64,000 nucleotides of DNA from Desulfovibrio sp. ZJ369 (GTDB lineage: Bacteria > Desulfobacterota > Desulfovibrionia > Desulfovibrionales > Desulfovibrionaceae): assembly GCF_011039085.1 (NCBI RefSeq), contig NZ_JAAKEI010000009.1, forward strand, positions 1-64,000, in the 5' to 3' direction. Under the pieces are notes generated by a model, which was not told the DNA's origin, searched no databases, and worked only from the letters and a program-made list of their open reading frames with translations. Shown here one piece after another: positions 27,966 through 36,631 of the stretch (the stretch's first letter is position 1; each line of letters starts with the position of its first letter). A program made the translations under genes and the position numbers.

Positions 27966-28094
27966 AGCCTGTTTGGGAACCTGTCATGATCCCCGGCGCG
28001 CGGCCAGGCGCGGCATGCCGGGGATCTCCCTTTCAAGTTCCCGGCATTGGGCGTATACTCTCGGCTGCTGCGCATGGCGCGGGAGGAAAACGGC

Positions 28095-28784
28095 ATGGCG
28101 AATTTTTTGTATCTCTCGGATGTATTCTGCCCGTGGTGCTATGGTTTCGGGCCTGTGCTCGAGCGCCTGTGCGCGGAGCACCCGGATCTTCCGGTGCGCG
28201 TGCTTGGCGGGAACCTTGTGCCCGAACCTGTGAGCCTCGCGCAACTGCAGGAAGATTCTCCCAGCTTGCGGGATTTTTTTATCCGCCTGGAAAAAACCAC
28301 GGGCAGGCCAGTGAGCGCGTTTTTGCGCCTTTTGGAACGCAGGCCGGACCTCTGCCTGCACTCCCCGGCAATCTCCGTGCCTCTGGCGGCCCTGAAGCGC
28401 CTTGCGCCGGGTCAGGCTCTACAGCAGATGGAAGCTTTTCAGGAGTCTCTCTACGGCCGGGGCGAGGATGTGCTTTCCCGTTCCGTGCAGCATGCGCTGG
28501 CGGCGCGCTGGAATGTGCGCGCCGCGGACTTTGATCAGGCTCTGGCCCAGGACGCCACGCAAGAGCAGGCCCGCTGCGAGGCAGAGGAAGCCGCCGCGCT
28601 GATGGGCGAATTGCGCCTCTATCCCACGCTTTTTTTGGAGCAGGGCCAAAAGCGGCTGCTGCTGGCCCGCGGCTATGCGCCCTATGCCACGGTAAAGAAG
28701 GCGCTGACCGCCGCTCTGGCGGGCACGAGCGACCAGGCGGCGCAAGGCGCGGCCTGCGGCCTGGACGGGCAGGGCTGCTGCTGA
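28095..28784 (+). CDS. DsbA-family thioredoxin-like protein
   Basis: A 229-residue protein of the DsbA/FrnE-like family without a signal peptide. It begins ANFLYLSDVFCPWCYGFGP, with CPWC near residue 12 as the redox pair. The C-terminal thioredoxin half has LRLYPTLFLEQGQK with the cis-proline. The tail ends GLDGQGCC. GGGAGG lies 8 nt before the ATG at 28095, and I prefer it to 28047. It is likely a cytoplasmic disulfide or GST-kappa-like protein; the substrate is unknown. Confidence 0.8.
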   Translation: MANFLYLSDVFCPWCYGFGPVLERLCAEHPDLPVRVLGGNLVPEPVSLAQLQEDSPSLRDFFIRLEKTTGRPVSAFLRLLERRPDLCLHSPAISVPLAALKRLAPGQALQQMEAFQESLYGRGEDVLSRSVQHALAARWNVRAADFDQALAQDATQEQARCEAEEAAALMGELRLYPTLFLEQGQKRLLLARGYAPYATVKKALTAALAGTSDQAAQGAACGLDGQGCC

Positions 28785-28886
28785 GAGCCTTGCGCGGCCG
28801 GCGCGCGATTCGTCACGCCTGCGCGCCGGGATCGCGGCGCTGCAGCTCTCGGAGCTTTGTGGGCATGGCGTCTCTTCTGAAAATAC

Positions 28887-30548
28887 TTACTGCGCGGCCG
28901 CCAACCCGTCCCCCCGCAGATCCGCGGCGCCCTGAAGCACGCCGCTCTCGTGGCGCAGAATGGCTCCGGCATGGCCCATCGCCTCGCTGTAGTCTTCCAC
29001 AGAGCGCACCACATGCCCGCGCTCACGCAGGCTTTGGGCCACGCTCTCCGGGATGCGCCGCTCCAGCTTGAGATCATTGGACGGCGCGCCCCAACTCCGG
29101 CCCAGCAGCCAGCGCGGGGCATTGACCGCCTCCTGCGGCGTCAGGCCGAAATCCACAATCCGGGTGGTCAGCGCGGCCAGGGTCTGCGGCTGGCCCTGGC
29201 CGCCCATGCTGCCGTAAATCAGTCGCGGCGTGCCGTTTTTCAGCAGCATGGCCGGGCTCAGGGTGTGCGCAACGCGCTTGCCCGGCTGCAGGCAATTAAC
29301 CTGCGCCGGGTCCAGGGAAAAGGCGCAACCCCGGTTCTGCAGCAGAATGCCCGTCTCGCCGGCCACCATGCCCGATCCGAATTCATGGTAAATGCTCTGG
29401 AGCATGGAAACCGCATTGCCTGCCGCGTCTGTCACGCCCACCCAGACCGTGTCCCCGCCGGGCGCAAGGGGCGGCAGAGGCCCGGCGCTGCGTTCCGGGC
29501 TGATGCGCGCGGCCAGTTCGCGCCCGTATGCGGGCGAGAGCAGGCGATCCGTCGGGATATGCGTAAAGTCCGGGTCGCCAAGATAACGGTCGCGATCCGC
29601 CGCGGCCGCGGCCGTGGCTTCCACCAGCAGATGATAGTAGTCGGCGCTGCCTTCGCCCAGGGCGCGCACATCCATCTGATTGAGGATATTCAATATTTCC
29701 AGCGTGGTCAGGCCCTGGCAGTTGGGCGGCGGCGTGCAGGCCTCATAGTCGCGGTACGGCACGCGCAGCGGGTCTTGCCAGTCGGCATGGTGATCGGCCA
29801 GATCGCCCACCGTGAGCAGGCCGCCGTGCAGCATCATGGAGTCCGCAATGCCGCGGGCCGTGGCGCCGTGGTAAAATTCGTCGGGCCCGTTTTGCGCCAG
29901 ACGCGCCAGCGTGCGGGCCAGATTCTCCTGCCGCAGCACCTCGCCGCAGGCATAGGCGCGGCCGTCTTCCCTGCAGAAAATCTCGTTGAAGGCGGTGAAC
30001 TGATGCAGGCTGCGCCCCGGCCCCTGGTTGCTGGTATCCAGGGCCAGCCAGTAAGCCAGGGACGCGCTGACCGCAAAACCGTCTTGGGCGTAGCCTTGGG
30101 CCGCGTCAAGCAGTTGCGCCCAGGTCAGGGGCGAGCCCAGGGAGGCTTTGCTCAGCGCAAAGGCCTCGCCCCAGCCGGAAACCGCGCCGGGCACGGTGTT
30201 CACGGCCATATAGCCGCGCTGGGGCACGGCTTTGAAGCCCCGCAGGGCATAGGCCTTCGGCGTGGCGGCCGCAGCGGCCCGGCCGCTGCCGTTGAGGGCC
30301 TTGAGCTCGCCCTTGGCCGCGTCGTAAATCAGCCAGAAATTGTCGCCGCCAAGGCCGCACATGTGCGGATAGACCACGGAGAGCACAGCAGCCGCGGCAA
30401 TGGCCGCGTCCACGGCTGTGCCGCCCCGGCGCAGGATGTCCAGCCCGGCCTGTGAGGCCAGGTAATGAGGCGTGGTAACCATGCCCCGCAGGCTCTGCGG
30501 GTTGATGGCGGCGGAAGCAGTGGCAGCGTAACGGCAGGTCGTGCTCAT
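28887..30548 (-). CDS. Gamma-glutamyltransferase
   Basis: A 553-residue Ntn-hydrolase of the GGT family, which would cleave gamma-glutamyl bonds. The self-cleavage/nucleophile threonine is in GGDTVWVGVTDAAGNAV near residue 365, and the small-subunit signature GSGMVAGETGILLQNRG follows. I start at 30548 because GGAGAA lies 8 nt before it; a frame upstream to 30740 adds 64 residues of poor composition. No Sec signal is seen, so location is uncertain; the protein resembles shorter GGT homologues. It is convergent with the DsbA-like gene. Confidence 0.88.
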   Translation of the reverse strand: MSTTCRYAATASAAINPQSLRGMVTTPHYLASQAGLDILRRGGTAVDAAIAAAAVLSVVYPHMCGLGGDNFWLIYDAAKGELKALNGSGRAAAAATPKAYALRGFKAVPQRGYMAVNTVPGAVSGWGEAFALSKASLGSPLTWAQLLDAAQGYAQDGFAVSASLAYWLALDTSNQGPGRSLHQFTAFNEIFCREDGRAYACGEVLRQENLARTLARLAQNGPDEFYHGATARGIADSMMLHGGLLTVGDLADHHADWQDPLRVPYRDYEACTPPPNCQGLTTLEILNILNQMDVRALGEGSADYYHLLVEATAAAAADRDRYLGDPDFTHIPTDRLLSPAYGRELAARISPERSAGPLPPLAPGGDTVWVGVTDAAGNAVSMLQSIYHEFGSGMVAGETGILLQNRGCAFSLDPAQVNCLQPGKRVAHTLSPAMLLKNGTPRLIYGSMGGQGQPQTLAALTTRIVDFGLTPQEAVNAPRWLLGRSWGAPSNDLKLERRIPESVAQSLRERGHVVRSVEDYSEAMGHAGAILRHESGVLQGAADLRGDGLAAAQ

Positions 30549-30754
30549 GCAAGTTCTCCGGCGGCCCGGGCCGCGCGTTGTGCCGCATGCGGGCGATCCC
30601 GGCGGCCGGATGAGGGAATGTTTGCTGAAGGCATTTACGCCAGCATAGCCCAGTCCGCGCGCCGCGTAAACCCGTGGGCAAGCGTGCCGCCTGACCGCCA
30701 AAGGCAAAAGACAAGATCGGGAACACTCCCCGTCAATCACAGGAGAAAAAAAGC

Positions 30755-30835
30755 ATGCGCATCACAGGCAGCCACCTGAAGGAAATCCGACAGGAGTTTG
30801 CCCACCTCAAGCCCGCCGTTATCACGCTGGACTAG
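30755..30835 (+). CDS. 26-residue ORF with good ribosome site, possible gene remnant
   Basis: ATG at 30755 follows CAGGAG 9 nt upstream, and the frame reads MRITGSHLKEIRQEFAHLKP, then six more residues to a TAG. The N-terminus looks like a normal protein start, so I read it either as a leader peptide or as the 5' end of a gene cut off by the sequence that begins at about 30836. I cannot name the gene. Confidence 0.35.
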   Translation: MRITGSHLKEIRQEFAHLKPAVITLD

Positions 30836-30861
30836 GGTCAGCCCCCATTAAGCCATGCAAA

Positions 30862-30967
30862 GCCGCCTTTTTACGTCCGGCGGCGTTGCAAGGTCAACAG
30901 TGACCTTGCGGTATGTGTGATATCCGCTGACAAATATCCTTTGTCAGCCAAAACACTGGTCTAGACC
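30862..30967. repeat. Cluster of four consecutive hairpins
   Basis: Four dyads in 106 nt: GCCGCC (30862-30867)/GGCGGC (30879-30884); GCAAGGTCA (30888-30896)/TGACCTTGC (30901-30909); GCTGACAAA (30926-30934)/TTTGTCAGC (30940-30948); and the palindrome GGTCTAGACC (30958-30967). All arms are perfect. No open frame spans them. The arrangement could be a structured RNA or a protein-binding/recombination site at the left border of the conjugative element. Confidence 0.6.
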
Positions 30968-31080
30968 ATAGCCAACTACCTGCAGCAATGGCAAAAATCT
31001 CAAGTCCCCGGAACTGCGCATCCGCAACTTCGAGTAGACCGCTCCGACATCCAAGCAAAAAACCTGCCAAAGCTCACTTT

Positions 31081-31325
31081 AGAGCATTTTGCTTTTGAAA
31101 TTATTCAATTTCAAAAGCGGCGCCGCCATCATTTCGCGTCCAGGCTTCAGCCGTTGCGACGAAGGAAGCTACGGATGAAGACAGCAACTGGTTACTGCGG
31201 CAGCCAGCCAACGCAACCGCTGTCGCTATCCGTAAGCAAGCAAAGCTTGCTAACGGCTACCGCAACGCGGTCTGGACGCTCATTCGGCGCGGGCGTCCGC
31301 TCCCGCGGCCGCCAGAGCAATTTCA
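31081..31325. repeat. Modular palindromic repeat, copy C
   Basis: About 245 nt in the same orientation as copy A. It opens AGAGCATTTT and a perfect 12-bp stem GCTTTTGAAATT (31091-31102)/AATTTCAAAAGC (31107-31118). Then come CATCATTTCGCGTCCAG, the word GCGACGAAGGAAGCTACGGA shared (reversed) with copy B, an AGCAAGC/GCTTGCT stem near 31240, and CTGGACGCTCATTCGGCGCG shared with copy A. It lies just left of the conjugative region. Confidence 0.85.
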
Positions 31326-31976
31326 AAGTCACTCACATATAAATCCCTGGAGTGCCCTCACGATACATTTTCTTTAATTTCATATAGATATAGGAAAATC
31401 CCGGAGCCTGACTCTGACGTTTCATGCCCTGGAGATCCCCCGGTTGATTATCCATTTTCTTATCCATTTTTTTGCCTTCTTCTTCATTTTCACCATAAGT
31501 TACTGATAGTTATTGAAATCAGAAAAAAATCCCAAAAAAATAAAATTTTTTGGGATTTGAGCGCGTTTTTTATCCGCAATGAACTCCTCCCGGCCATGTG
31601 TCTCGCGGCATGGTCGGGCGGAGTTTTTTTCATATACGGCATACCTCTCCGTCCTCCTTCCTTTCAGAAACTCCCACATAGCCGGTCTCCTCCGCTCAAG
31701 CTCCGCTGTCTTGGGACGGCGTGCCTTCCAGGTGCCCGCCTGCGGTGATCGTGATGCCCACGTTCAGGCCATCATCGTCAACTCTCCCCATGATCCTCTC
31801 TGGGGAAAAGGCCGTCCAGAGAAAGCCAAAAAAAGCCGCTGAGCGGCAACTCAACGGCTTCATTGCAGAACTGATGTTCTTACGCATGTGACGTGAGAAC
31901 AACGATAGCCGGAAGGTTCCTCGTTGTCAACAACGAATCTGCTGTTTTTGTCTTTTTCCTGGGCAAAGAGAAAAAA
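31326..31976. other. AT-rich region at the left end of the conjugative element
   Basis: About 650 nt with no gene that I can support; short frames at 31557-31842 (plus) and 31696-31902 (minus) lack ribosome sites and family resemblance. It holds the strong hairpin at 31527-31558. Base composition falls sharply here compared with the chromosome to the left. The promoter for the tra operon is probably in the last 150 nt. Confidence 0.45.
31527..31558 (+). terminator. Strong intrinsic terminator-like hairpin
   Basis: Perfect 13-bp arms AAATCCCAAAAAA (31527-31539) and TTTTTTGGGATTT (31546-31558) with a 6-nt loop; the U-rich arm is part of the stem. It would work in both directions and insulates the tra operon from the sequence on the left. 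Confidence 0.6.
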
Positions 31977-33143
31977 ATGAAAACTTTTTCGCCAAAAGGA
32001 AAGATTCACGGCCCGATTCTACCTTTGTTTGTCTTGCAAAAACCGATCACGTTTGGAGCAAAGGCCATGTACGCGATCTTATGCGATTATGCCGCCGAAA
32101 AAGACCATTGCTGGCCGTCTCAGGCTACACTTGCCAAACGCCTGTCATGCAGCATCAGCAGCATCAAAAATTACCTTGGCGAACTTGTCAGAGAAAAGCT
32201 CATTTCCATCAGGCGTGAGCAATACCGTTCTTCCGTTTATTATCTCTTGCGGCCTGAGGAACTTGTCGAAAAACAAGAGACAAAACTTGCCCACAAGCAG
32301 TCAGAATCTGGCTGTCATGAGGCAAAATCTGGCTACTTAACCAATCTTAACAAACAACGAAAAGAAAGAAACTCCCCCCTTTCCCCCCATGCGTGGGGAG
32401 AAATGGCGGCAAGTCCTGTCCGCCGCACGCTCGGAGCGCCTGCGGCGGGGGGTGTGTCTTCTCCCTTGCGTGATTTTGAAAATACCTGGGCCTTGTACCC
32501 CAAAAAGGAGGCCAAGGGCTTCGCCCGAATGGCCTGGCTTACACTTCTGCGAAGCGGCCAGCTTCCGGCGCTCCCGGAACTTCATGCCGCGATACGGCGA
32601 TTCGCGAACTCAAAAAGCTGGCAACGCGAGCAGGGACGCTTTGTGCCACAAATGGGCAACTGGCTGCGCGGACAACGCTGGCTTGATCCATTTCCTCCTG
32701 CGGAGCTGGCCGAGGCGGCACAAGATCAGTCTACACTTCAAGCTCTTCGTGCCCTCGAAGAGCGGGAACAGCGCCTGAAGGAACAGCAGAAAGCAAAAAG
32801 AGCGCGACTGCGGCCCTTGTTCGATGCCTTTGCGGCGGAGTTCCCGCCCATAGCCAATGATGCCATGCCGTTTGGCATCTGGCAGTACTTGCATTCCCAG
32901 AATCGTGCGCCCTCGGCAGCCGATGTTCCACCAGACAATCCCCTCGGCATTGTCGAGTTTCTGAACGAGTTCAAACGCCGTCGTCAGACGCCGAATTTCC
33001 TCACGAAACATCAGCCGCTGAACGCCCGGCGCGAAGCCGGAACTCCCCGCCGTTCGGTGGGAGACATTTTGAGGAACCTGTCTGTCCCGCGCTTTTTCCC
33101 CGGAGGGGAACAACCCGAGTGCACCGCAATCGCTCACGCATAA
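31977..33143 (+). CDS. Winged-HTH replication-like protein
   Basis: A 388-residue protein. Residues 25-100 are a winged helix (MYAILCDYAAEKDHCWPSQA, LAKRLSCSISSIKNYLGEL, LISIRREQYRSSVYYLL), the HTH_36 type seen in plasmid and phage replication initiators and in conjugative-element regulators. The middle part resembles DnaD/primosomal domains (FENTWALYPKKEAKGFARMAW). The ATG at 31977 is favoured by the domain start; only a weak GAG precedes it. It is the first gene of the operon, 10 nt before dotH. Likely a replication or control protein for the element; the exact function is inferred. Confidence 0.6.
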   Translation: MKTFSPKGKIHGPILPLFVLQKPITFGAKAMYAILCDYAAEKDHCWPSQATLAKRLSCSISSIKNYLGELVREKLISIRREQYRSSVYYLLRPEELVEKQETKLAHKQSESGCHEAKSGYLTNLNKQRKERNSPLSPHAWGEMAASPVRRTLGAPAAGGVSSPLRDFENTWALYPKKEAKGFARMAWLTLLRSGQLPALPELHAAIRRFANSKSWQREQGRFVPQMGNWLRGQRWLDPFPPAELAEAAQDQSTLQALRALEEREQRLKEQQKAKRARLRPLFDAFAAEFPPIANDAMPFGIWQYLHSQNRAPSAADVPPDNPLGIVEFLNEFKRRRQTPNFLTKHQPLNARREAGTPRRSVGDILRNLSVPRFFPGGEQPECTAIAHA

Positions 33144-33153
33144 AGGATTTGTC

Positions 33154-34095
33154 GTGAAAAAAACAGTGTGTCTTCTGGTGCTGGCGGCACTCTCCGGGCA
33201 ACCCGCCCTGGCCAGTGAGCCTACGCCGCCCGCAACGAATCAGCAAACCGTTGTTCTCGGACAGCCGGAACTCGGAGCGCCAAACTCCGCACCTGGGGAA
33301 AAGAAAGAGGACGCGCAAGCCCTGTTTGAAGAATCCTTGCGGCAGATGATGCCGCTGGATCAGGGGCAGATTCAGGAATACCGCGAGCGGTCGGCTCAGC
33401 GTGAACGCGCTCTCCTGCCGGTGTCCCCTGATCTGAACACGCGCACGGTAAGCGTATCTCTTGAGCCGGGTCATTCGCCTGTACCGATATTCACCACGGC
33501 CAATATTGCCACTTCGCTGGTGTTCCATGATTCCACGGGGCAGCCCTGGCCCATTACATCCGTAACCAACGGTGGGCCTTCCTCCTTTCAGGTGCTGCGG
33601 CCCGACTTGCCTGATGGGAATCTGCTCAATGTCATGCCCACACAGGGCTACGCCACGTCCACTATTGTGGTGACGCTGGAAGGCCGGGACATGCCGCTGG
33701 TCATCAGGCTGGAGTCGGATTCCGTGCGCTCGCCGGAGCGCAAGGCGGACGCGCTTGTCCTGTTCCGGCTTGCCCATCACGGCCCGAAGGCCAGTGTTCC
33801 CGTCCTCAAGGACATCAGGGAAACGACGGATTCCTCCATGCTGGCCTTTCTTGACCGGGTTCCGCCGGAGGGAGCTGTGCGGATTCGCATGGAACCGCGA
33901 TCTGAAAAAGTCGGCATCTGGAAATACAACGGCAAGCACTACATCAGGACAAGCAACTCCCTGATGTGGCCAGCCTGGAGCGCGGTAGTCAGCGGCGCGG
34001 GCAATACCCGCTGCTACGAGACGCCTGCCACAACGCGCATCATGCTCTCCGTCAACGGTCAGATTCAGACTTTTGTCCTGAGCAGCGGTCAGTAA
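33154..34095 (+). CDS. DotH/IcmK (TraN) type IVB secretion core protein
   Basis: A 313-residue secreted protein (GTG start; signal KKTVCLLVLAALSGQPALA). In the Dot/Icm core complex DotH forms the outer-membrane ring with DotC and DotD. The conserved blocks SVSLEPGHSPVPIFTTANIATSLVFHD and GQPWPI, plus the beta-rich C-terminal half (GIWKYNGKHYIRTSNSLMWP), match the DotH family. It begins 10 nt after the replication-like gene and is followed by dotG, as in IncI traN-traO. Confidence 0.85.
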   Translation: MKKTVCLLVLAALSGQPALASEPTPPATNQQTVVLGQPELGAPNSAPGEKKEDAQALFEESLRQMMPLDQGQIQEYRERSAQRERALLPVSPDLNTRTVSVSLEPGHSPVPIFTTANIATSLVFHDSTGQPWPITSVTNGGPSSFQVLRPDLPDGNLLNVMPTQGYATSTIVVTLEGRDMPLVIRLESDSVRSPERKADALVLFRLAHHGPKASVPVLKDIRETTDSSMLAFLDRVPPEGAVRIRMEPRSEKVGIWKYNGKHYIRTSNSLMWPAWSAVVSGAGNTRCYETPATTRIMLSVNGQIQTFVLSSGQ

Positions 34096-34104
34096 GGGGT
34101 AAAC

Positions 34105-35214
34105 ATGAACCTCACCAGCACGGAAAAAAAGCGCCGCGTTATCATGTTCGGCCTGTTGGGGACGGCGCTTGCGGTTGTGGTTGTTTTTGCCGCCTTTGTG
34201 GTCTTCACGCCGGAAAAGCCGTCTTCCAGCGCCAGGCTGGTTTCAGCGCGATCCGAATCCATTACGGGACGGGCGGGCGGCGAAGGCTCTGATGAATACA
34301 ACGACAAGCTCAAAAAGCATGATGCCCGGCAAGCCGATGCCGCGCTTCAGAAAGGCGAAAGTTTTGTGCCCACGCCTGTGGGACAGCGGAGGCCCGTGGT
34401 CGTGAAGAAGGAAGACACGCGCCCGGCCCCGCCGCCTGTCGTGCCGGTGCGTACTACTCCTGTCCGTACTCAGGCAACGGACAACGCCATGCTCAAGCGA
34501 ATGATGGAGGATTTGGACGCCCTGGACACCAAACTGTCCGCCGTTGCCGTGGGCGAAGGCAAGATTGTCTATCTGCGCGAGTTCTCCGAAGAAGCTCCGG
34601 CGGCCACGCCTGTTGCGGCAATACAGGAAACAGCACCGCCCGCGAACACGCCAGAATCCGTAACGCTCAAGCCGGGCGATCTGCTCTATGCCATCATGGA
34701 TGTGAGCGTGAACTCGGATGTGCCGTCCGCCGTGCTGGCCACAGTCACCTCCGGCGCATACCGCAACGCGCGGCTGATGGGCGGCTTCCAGCGGCATGAC
34801 GAACGCCTTGTCCTGGCCTTCAATCGCGCGGTTCTGCCCTCCGGCGAAACCGTCCAGCTTGAAGCCTACGCCGTTGACCCGTCCACTTCGGAAGCCTCGG
34901 TCGCCAGTTCCGTGAATACCCATTTCTTCAGCCGCTGGGGTGGCCTTATCGCGTCCGCCTTTCTTGAGGGACTGGGCAGCGCCAAGCGGTACAGCGGCGC
35001 GCAAAGCACCATCTACGGCTACGGCAATGACGCTACGGATCAAATGGTCTGGAACGAATATAGTCTCAGCGATCAGGCATGGATAGCCGCCGGAAAGGTG
35101 GGCGAAAAGGCCGGGAAAATCTTTGAAAAGGGCTTTGACCGTCCGCCGACCGTCCGGCTGGCAAGCGGAACGCCCGTAGGCGTCCTCGTCGTCAACGTCA
35201 AAAAGGAAAAGTGA
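34105..35214 (+). CDS. DotG/IcmE (TraO) core protein with VirB10-like domain
   Basis: A 369-residue protein with one TM helix near residues 14-33 (MFGLLGTALAVVVVFAAFVV) and a C-terminal VirB10/TrbI-type domain (KPGDLLYAIMDVSVNSDVPSAVLATV, ERLVLAFNRAVLPSGETVQLEAYA, ATQ-like loops). It spans the periplasm to link inner and outer membranes. The long decapeptide repeats of Legionella DotG are missing, as in TraO-type proteins. It follows dotH by 9 nt. Confidence 0.85.
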   Translation: MNLTSTEKKRRVIMFGLLGTALAVVVVFAAFVVFTPEKPSSSARLVSARSESITGRAGGEGSDEYNDKLKKHDARQADAALQKGESFVPTPVGQRRPVVVKKEDTRPAPPPVVPVRTTPVRTQATDNAMLKRMMEDLDALDTKLSAVAVGEGKIVYLREFSEEAPAATPVAAIQETAPPANTPESVTLKPGDLLYAIMDVSVNSDVPSAVLATVTSGAYRNARLMGGFQRHDERLVLAFNRAVLPSGETVQLEAYAVDPSTSEASVASSVNTHFFSRWGGLIASAFLEGLGSAKRYSGAQSTIYGYGNDATDQMVWNEYSLSDQAWIAAGKVGEKAGKIFEKGFDRPPTVRLASGTPVGVLVVNVKKEK

Positions 35215-35220
35215 ATCGTT

Positions 35221-35703
35221 ATGCCAGCTGACTGCTACTTCATTATTACCGACCAGAACATGTTTCCCATTTTATTGGGAATTGCAGGCGTATTTATCCT
35301 TTTGTCGTTTCTCGCAACGCAAAGCGACAAATGGAAGCGTATGTATACAGAGCTTCAATTCATAACATCTGATGAAATCATGGAGATGAAAAATGTCAAT
35401 GTAAGGCAGGCTGCTGAACTTCTGTATCTTCAGAAAGAAAATAGTGAACTGCTTGAATACAAAATGAAATACAAAAATGCCGAATATGACCTGAAACATA
35501 TTGAAAAACTGAAATTTGCGGCATCAGTGGGCAATGTAGCCATATTGGCCGCACAAGGCATGACTCAGGCGCAAATAGCATCGCTCCTTGGCCTGTCACA
35601 CACTCAGGTTCATACGCGATGCAAGAAATTCCGGATCAAAACCTGTGGCATCCTCAAGAGAGAACAACGAAAGAATGCCGCAGAAAACGAACGCAGCAGG
35701 TAA
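35221..35703 (+). CDS. Membrane-anchored protein with C-terminal HTH, unknown function
   Basis: A 160-residue protein. One hydrophobic helix at about residues 14-30 (MFPILLGIAGVFILLSFLAT) is followed by a coiled-coil region (residues 55-100, QAAELLYLQKENSELLEYKM) and a C-terminal HTH (GMTQAQIASLLGLSHTQVHTR, sigma70-region-4 or LuxR-like). Codon use is much more AT-rich than the tra genes either side, which suggests a later insertion. It sits in the place of DotF/TraP but does not look like it. A membrane-tethered DNA-binding protein in a T4SS operon is unusual. Confidence 0.6.
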   Translation: MPADCYFIITDQNMFPILLGIAGVFILLSFLATQSDKWKRMYTELQFITSDEIMEMKNVNVRQAAELLYLQKENSELLEYKMKYKNAEYDLKHIEKLKFAASVGNVAILAAQGMTQAQIASLLGLSHTQVHTRCKKFRIKTCGILKREQRKNAAENERSR

Positions 35704-35707
35704 CGAC

Positions 35708-36214
35708 ATGGACAATTACGTCGCCAATGTCATCCCGCATGTGCAGCAATGGTGGCCGGTGCTTGTCCGGCTGGCCTATCTGGCAGGGCTTGTCTTTGCC
35801 GTGATTTCACTGGGGCAGGCCATCAGTCACAAACACCGCTTCAACCGCTCCACAGCGGTCTGGACGTTCGTCTGCGCCGTACTGCTCCTGAACCTGCCCG
35901 CGCTCATGGATTCCCTCTCCATGACGGTTTTCAATCAAAGTTCCGAGCAGTCATTGAGCTACAGCCCGCCGTCTTCGCCCGGTTCCGTTTACATCCAGTT
36001 TGCGGTGTACGCCATTGCCACAGTCGGGTTGATCGGCATTGCGCGGGGGCTGTGTCTCATGCGCGACACGCCCAATCAACCCGCGAACCTCAGTCGGGGC
36101 ATCGTCCATCTTTTCGGCGGAATACTCGCCGTCAATCTCGTCGCCTTCCTGCGCGGCATCGGAGCCACCATAGGAGGCGATGTGCAAACATATATAGCCA
36201 GGCTCCTTGGCTAA
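35708..36214 (+). CDS. DotE/IcmC (TraQ) inner membrane protein
   Basis: A 168-residue protein with four hydrophobic helices (first at WWPVLVRLAYLAGLVFAVIS, last near HLFGGILAVNLVAFLRGIG). Length, helix pattern and the next gene (DotP-like) match IcmC/DotE and IncI TraQ. I chose ATG 35708; an in-frame extension upstream overlaps the preceding gene and looks spurious. The function in secretion is not established in the family beyond need for transfer. Confidence 0.75.
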   Translation: MDNYVANVIPHVQQWWPVLVRLAYLAGLVFAVISLGQAISHKHRFNRSTAVWTFVCAVLLLNLPALMDSLSMTVFNQSSEQSLSYSPPSSPGSVYIQFAVYAIATVGLIGIARGLCLMRDTPNQPANLSRGIVHLFGGILAVNLVAFLRGIGATIGGDVQTYIARLLG

Positions 36215-36226
36215 TGGAGAAAAACC

Positions 36227-36616
36227 ATGGACATCGACAAGAATACCTTTTCCATATCTTCCATCCGCCTCACCGCCGCTTTCATGGGCATGGCCTCCGT
36301 CTGGCTGTTTGCGCCCGAAATCGTGCAGGCCGCCGTGACCTTCGGGGAAATCGGCCAGAACATCGCCGACAACTCCAAGGGGGTCGCCAGGGGCATCACG
36401 ATGGCGGGCTATACCGCCGGAGTGGGCATGGCCGCGTGGGGAACCGTGGACATGTATAAAGCTGTGAAAAATCAGGGGCAAAGCACCTATGCGGGCGGCC
36501 TGACCAAAGTGATCATCGGCGCTCTGGCGCTCGGCCTGGGAGAACTCCTCGGCTCCGGTTCCGCCACCCTTTTCGGCTCTGACCAGACCTCCGGCATGGA
36601 TGAACTCGGCCTGTAG
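36227..36616 (+). CDS. DotP/IcmD (TraR) small membrane protein
   Basis: A 129-residue protein: a signal-like helix (residues 14-35, SIRLTAAFMGMASVWLFAP), the motif FGEIGQNIADNSKGVARGITMAGY conserved in IcmD/DotP, and a second hydrophobic region (TKVIIGALALGLGELLGSG). IcmD is a short T4BSS component adjacent to IcmC in Legionella, and the same order is kept here. The stop is 15 nt before dotI. Confidence 0.75.
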   Translation: MDIDKNTFSISSIRLTAAFMGMASVWLFAPEIVQAAVTFGEIGQNIADNSKGVARGITMAGYTAGVGMAAWGTVDMYKAVKNQGQSTYAGGLTKVIIGALALGLGELLGSGSATLFGSDQTSGMDELGL

Positions 36617-36631
36617 GCGTGAGGCGATGAA

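Noticed and set aside
31557-31842. Overlapping short frames left of the replication-like gene
   Set aside because: No ribosome site and no resemblance to a protein family; placed next to the terminator hairpin.
31000-33000. tRNA gene as attachment site of the conjugative element
   Set aside because: I looked for a cloverleaf and T-loop near both element borders and found none in this window.
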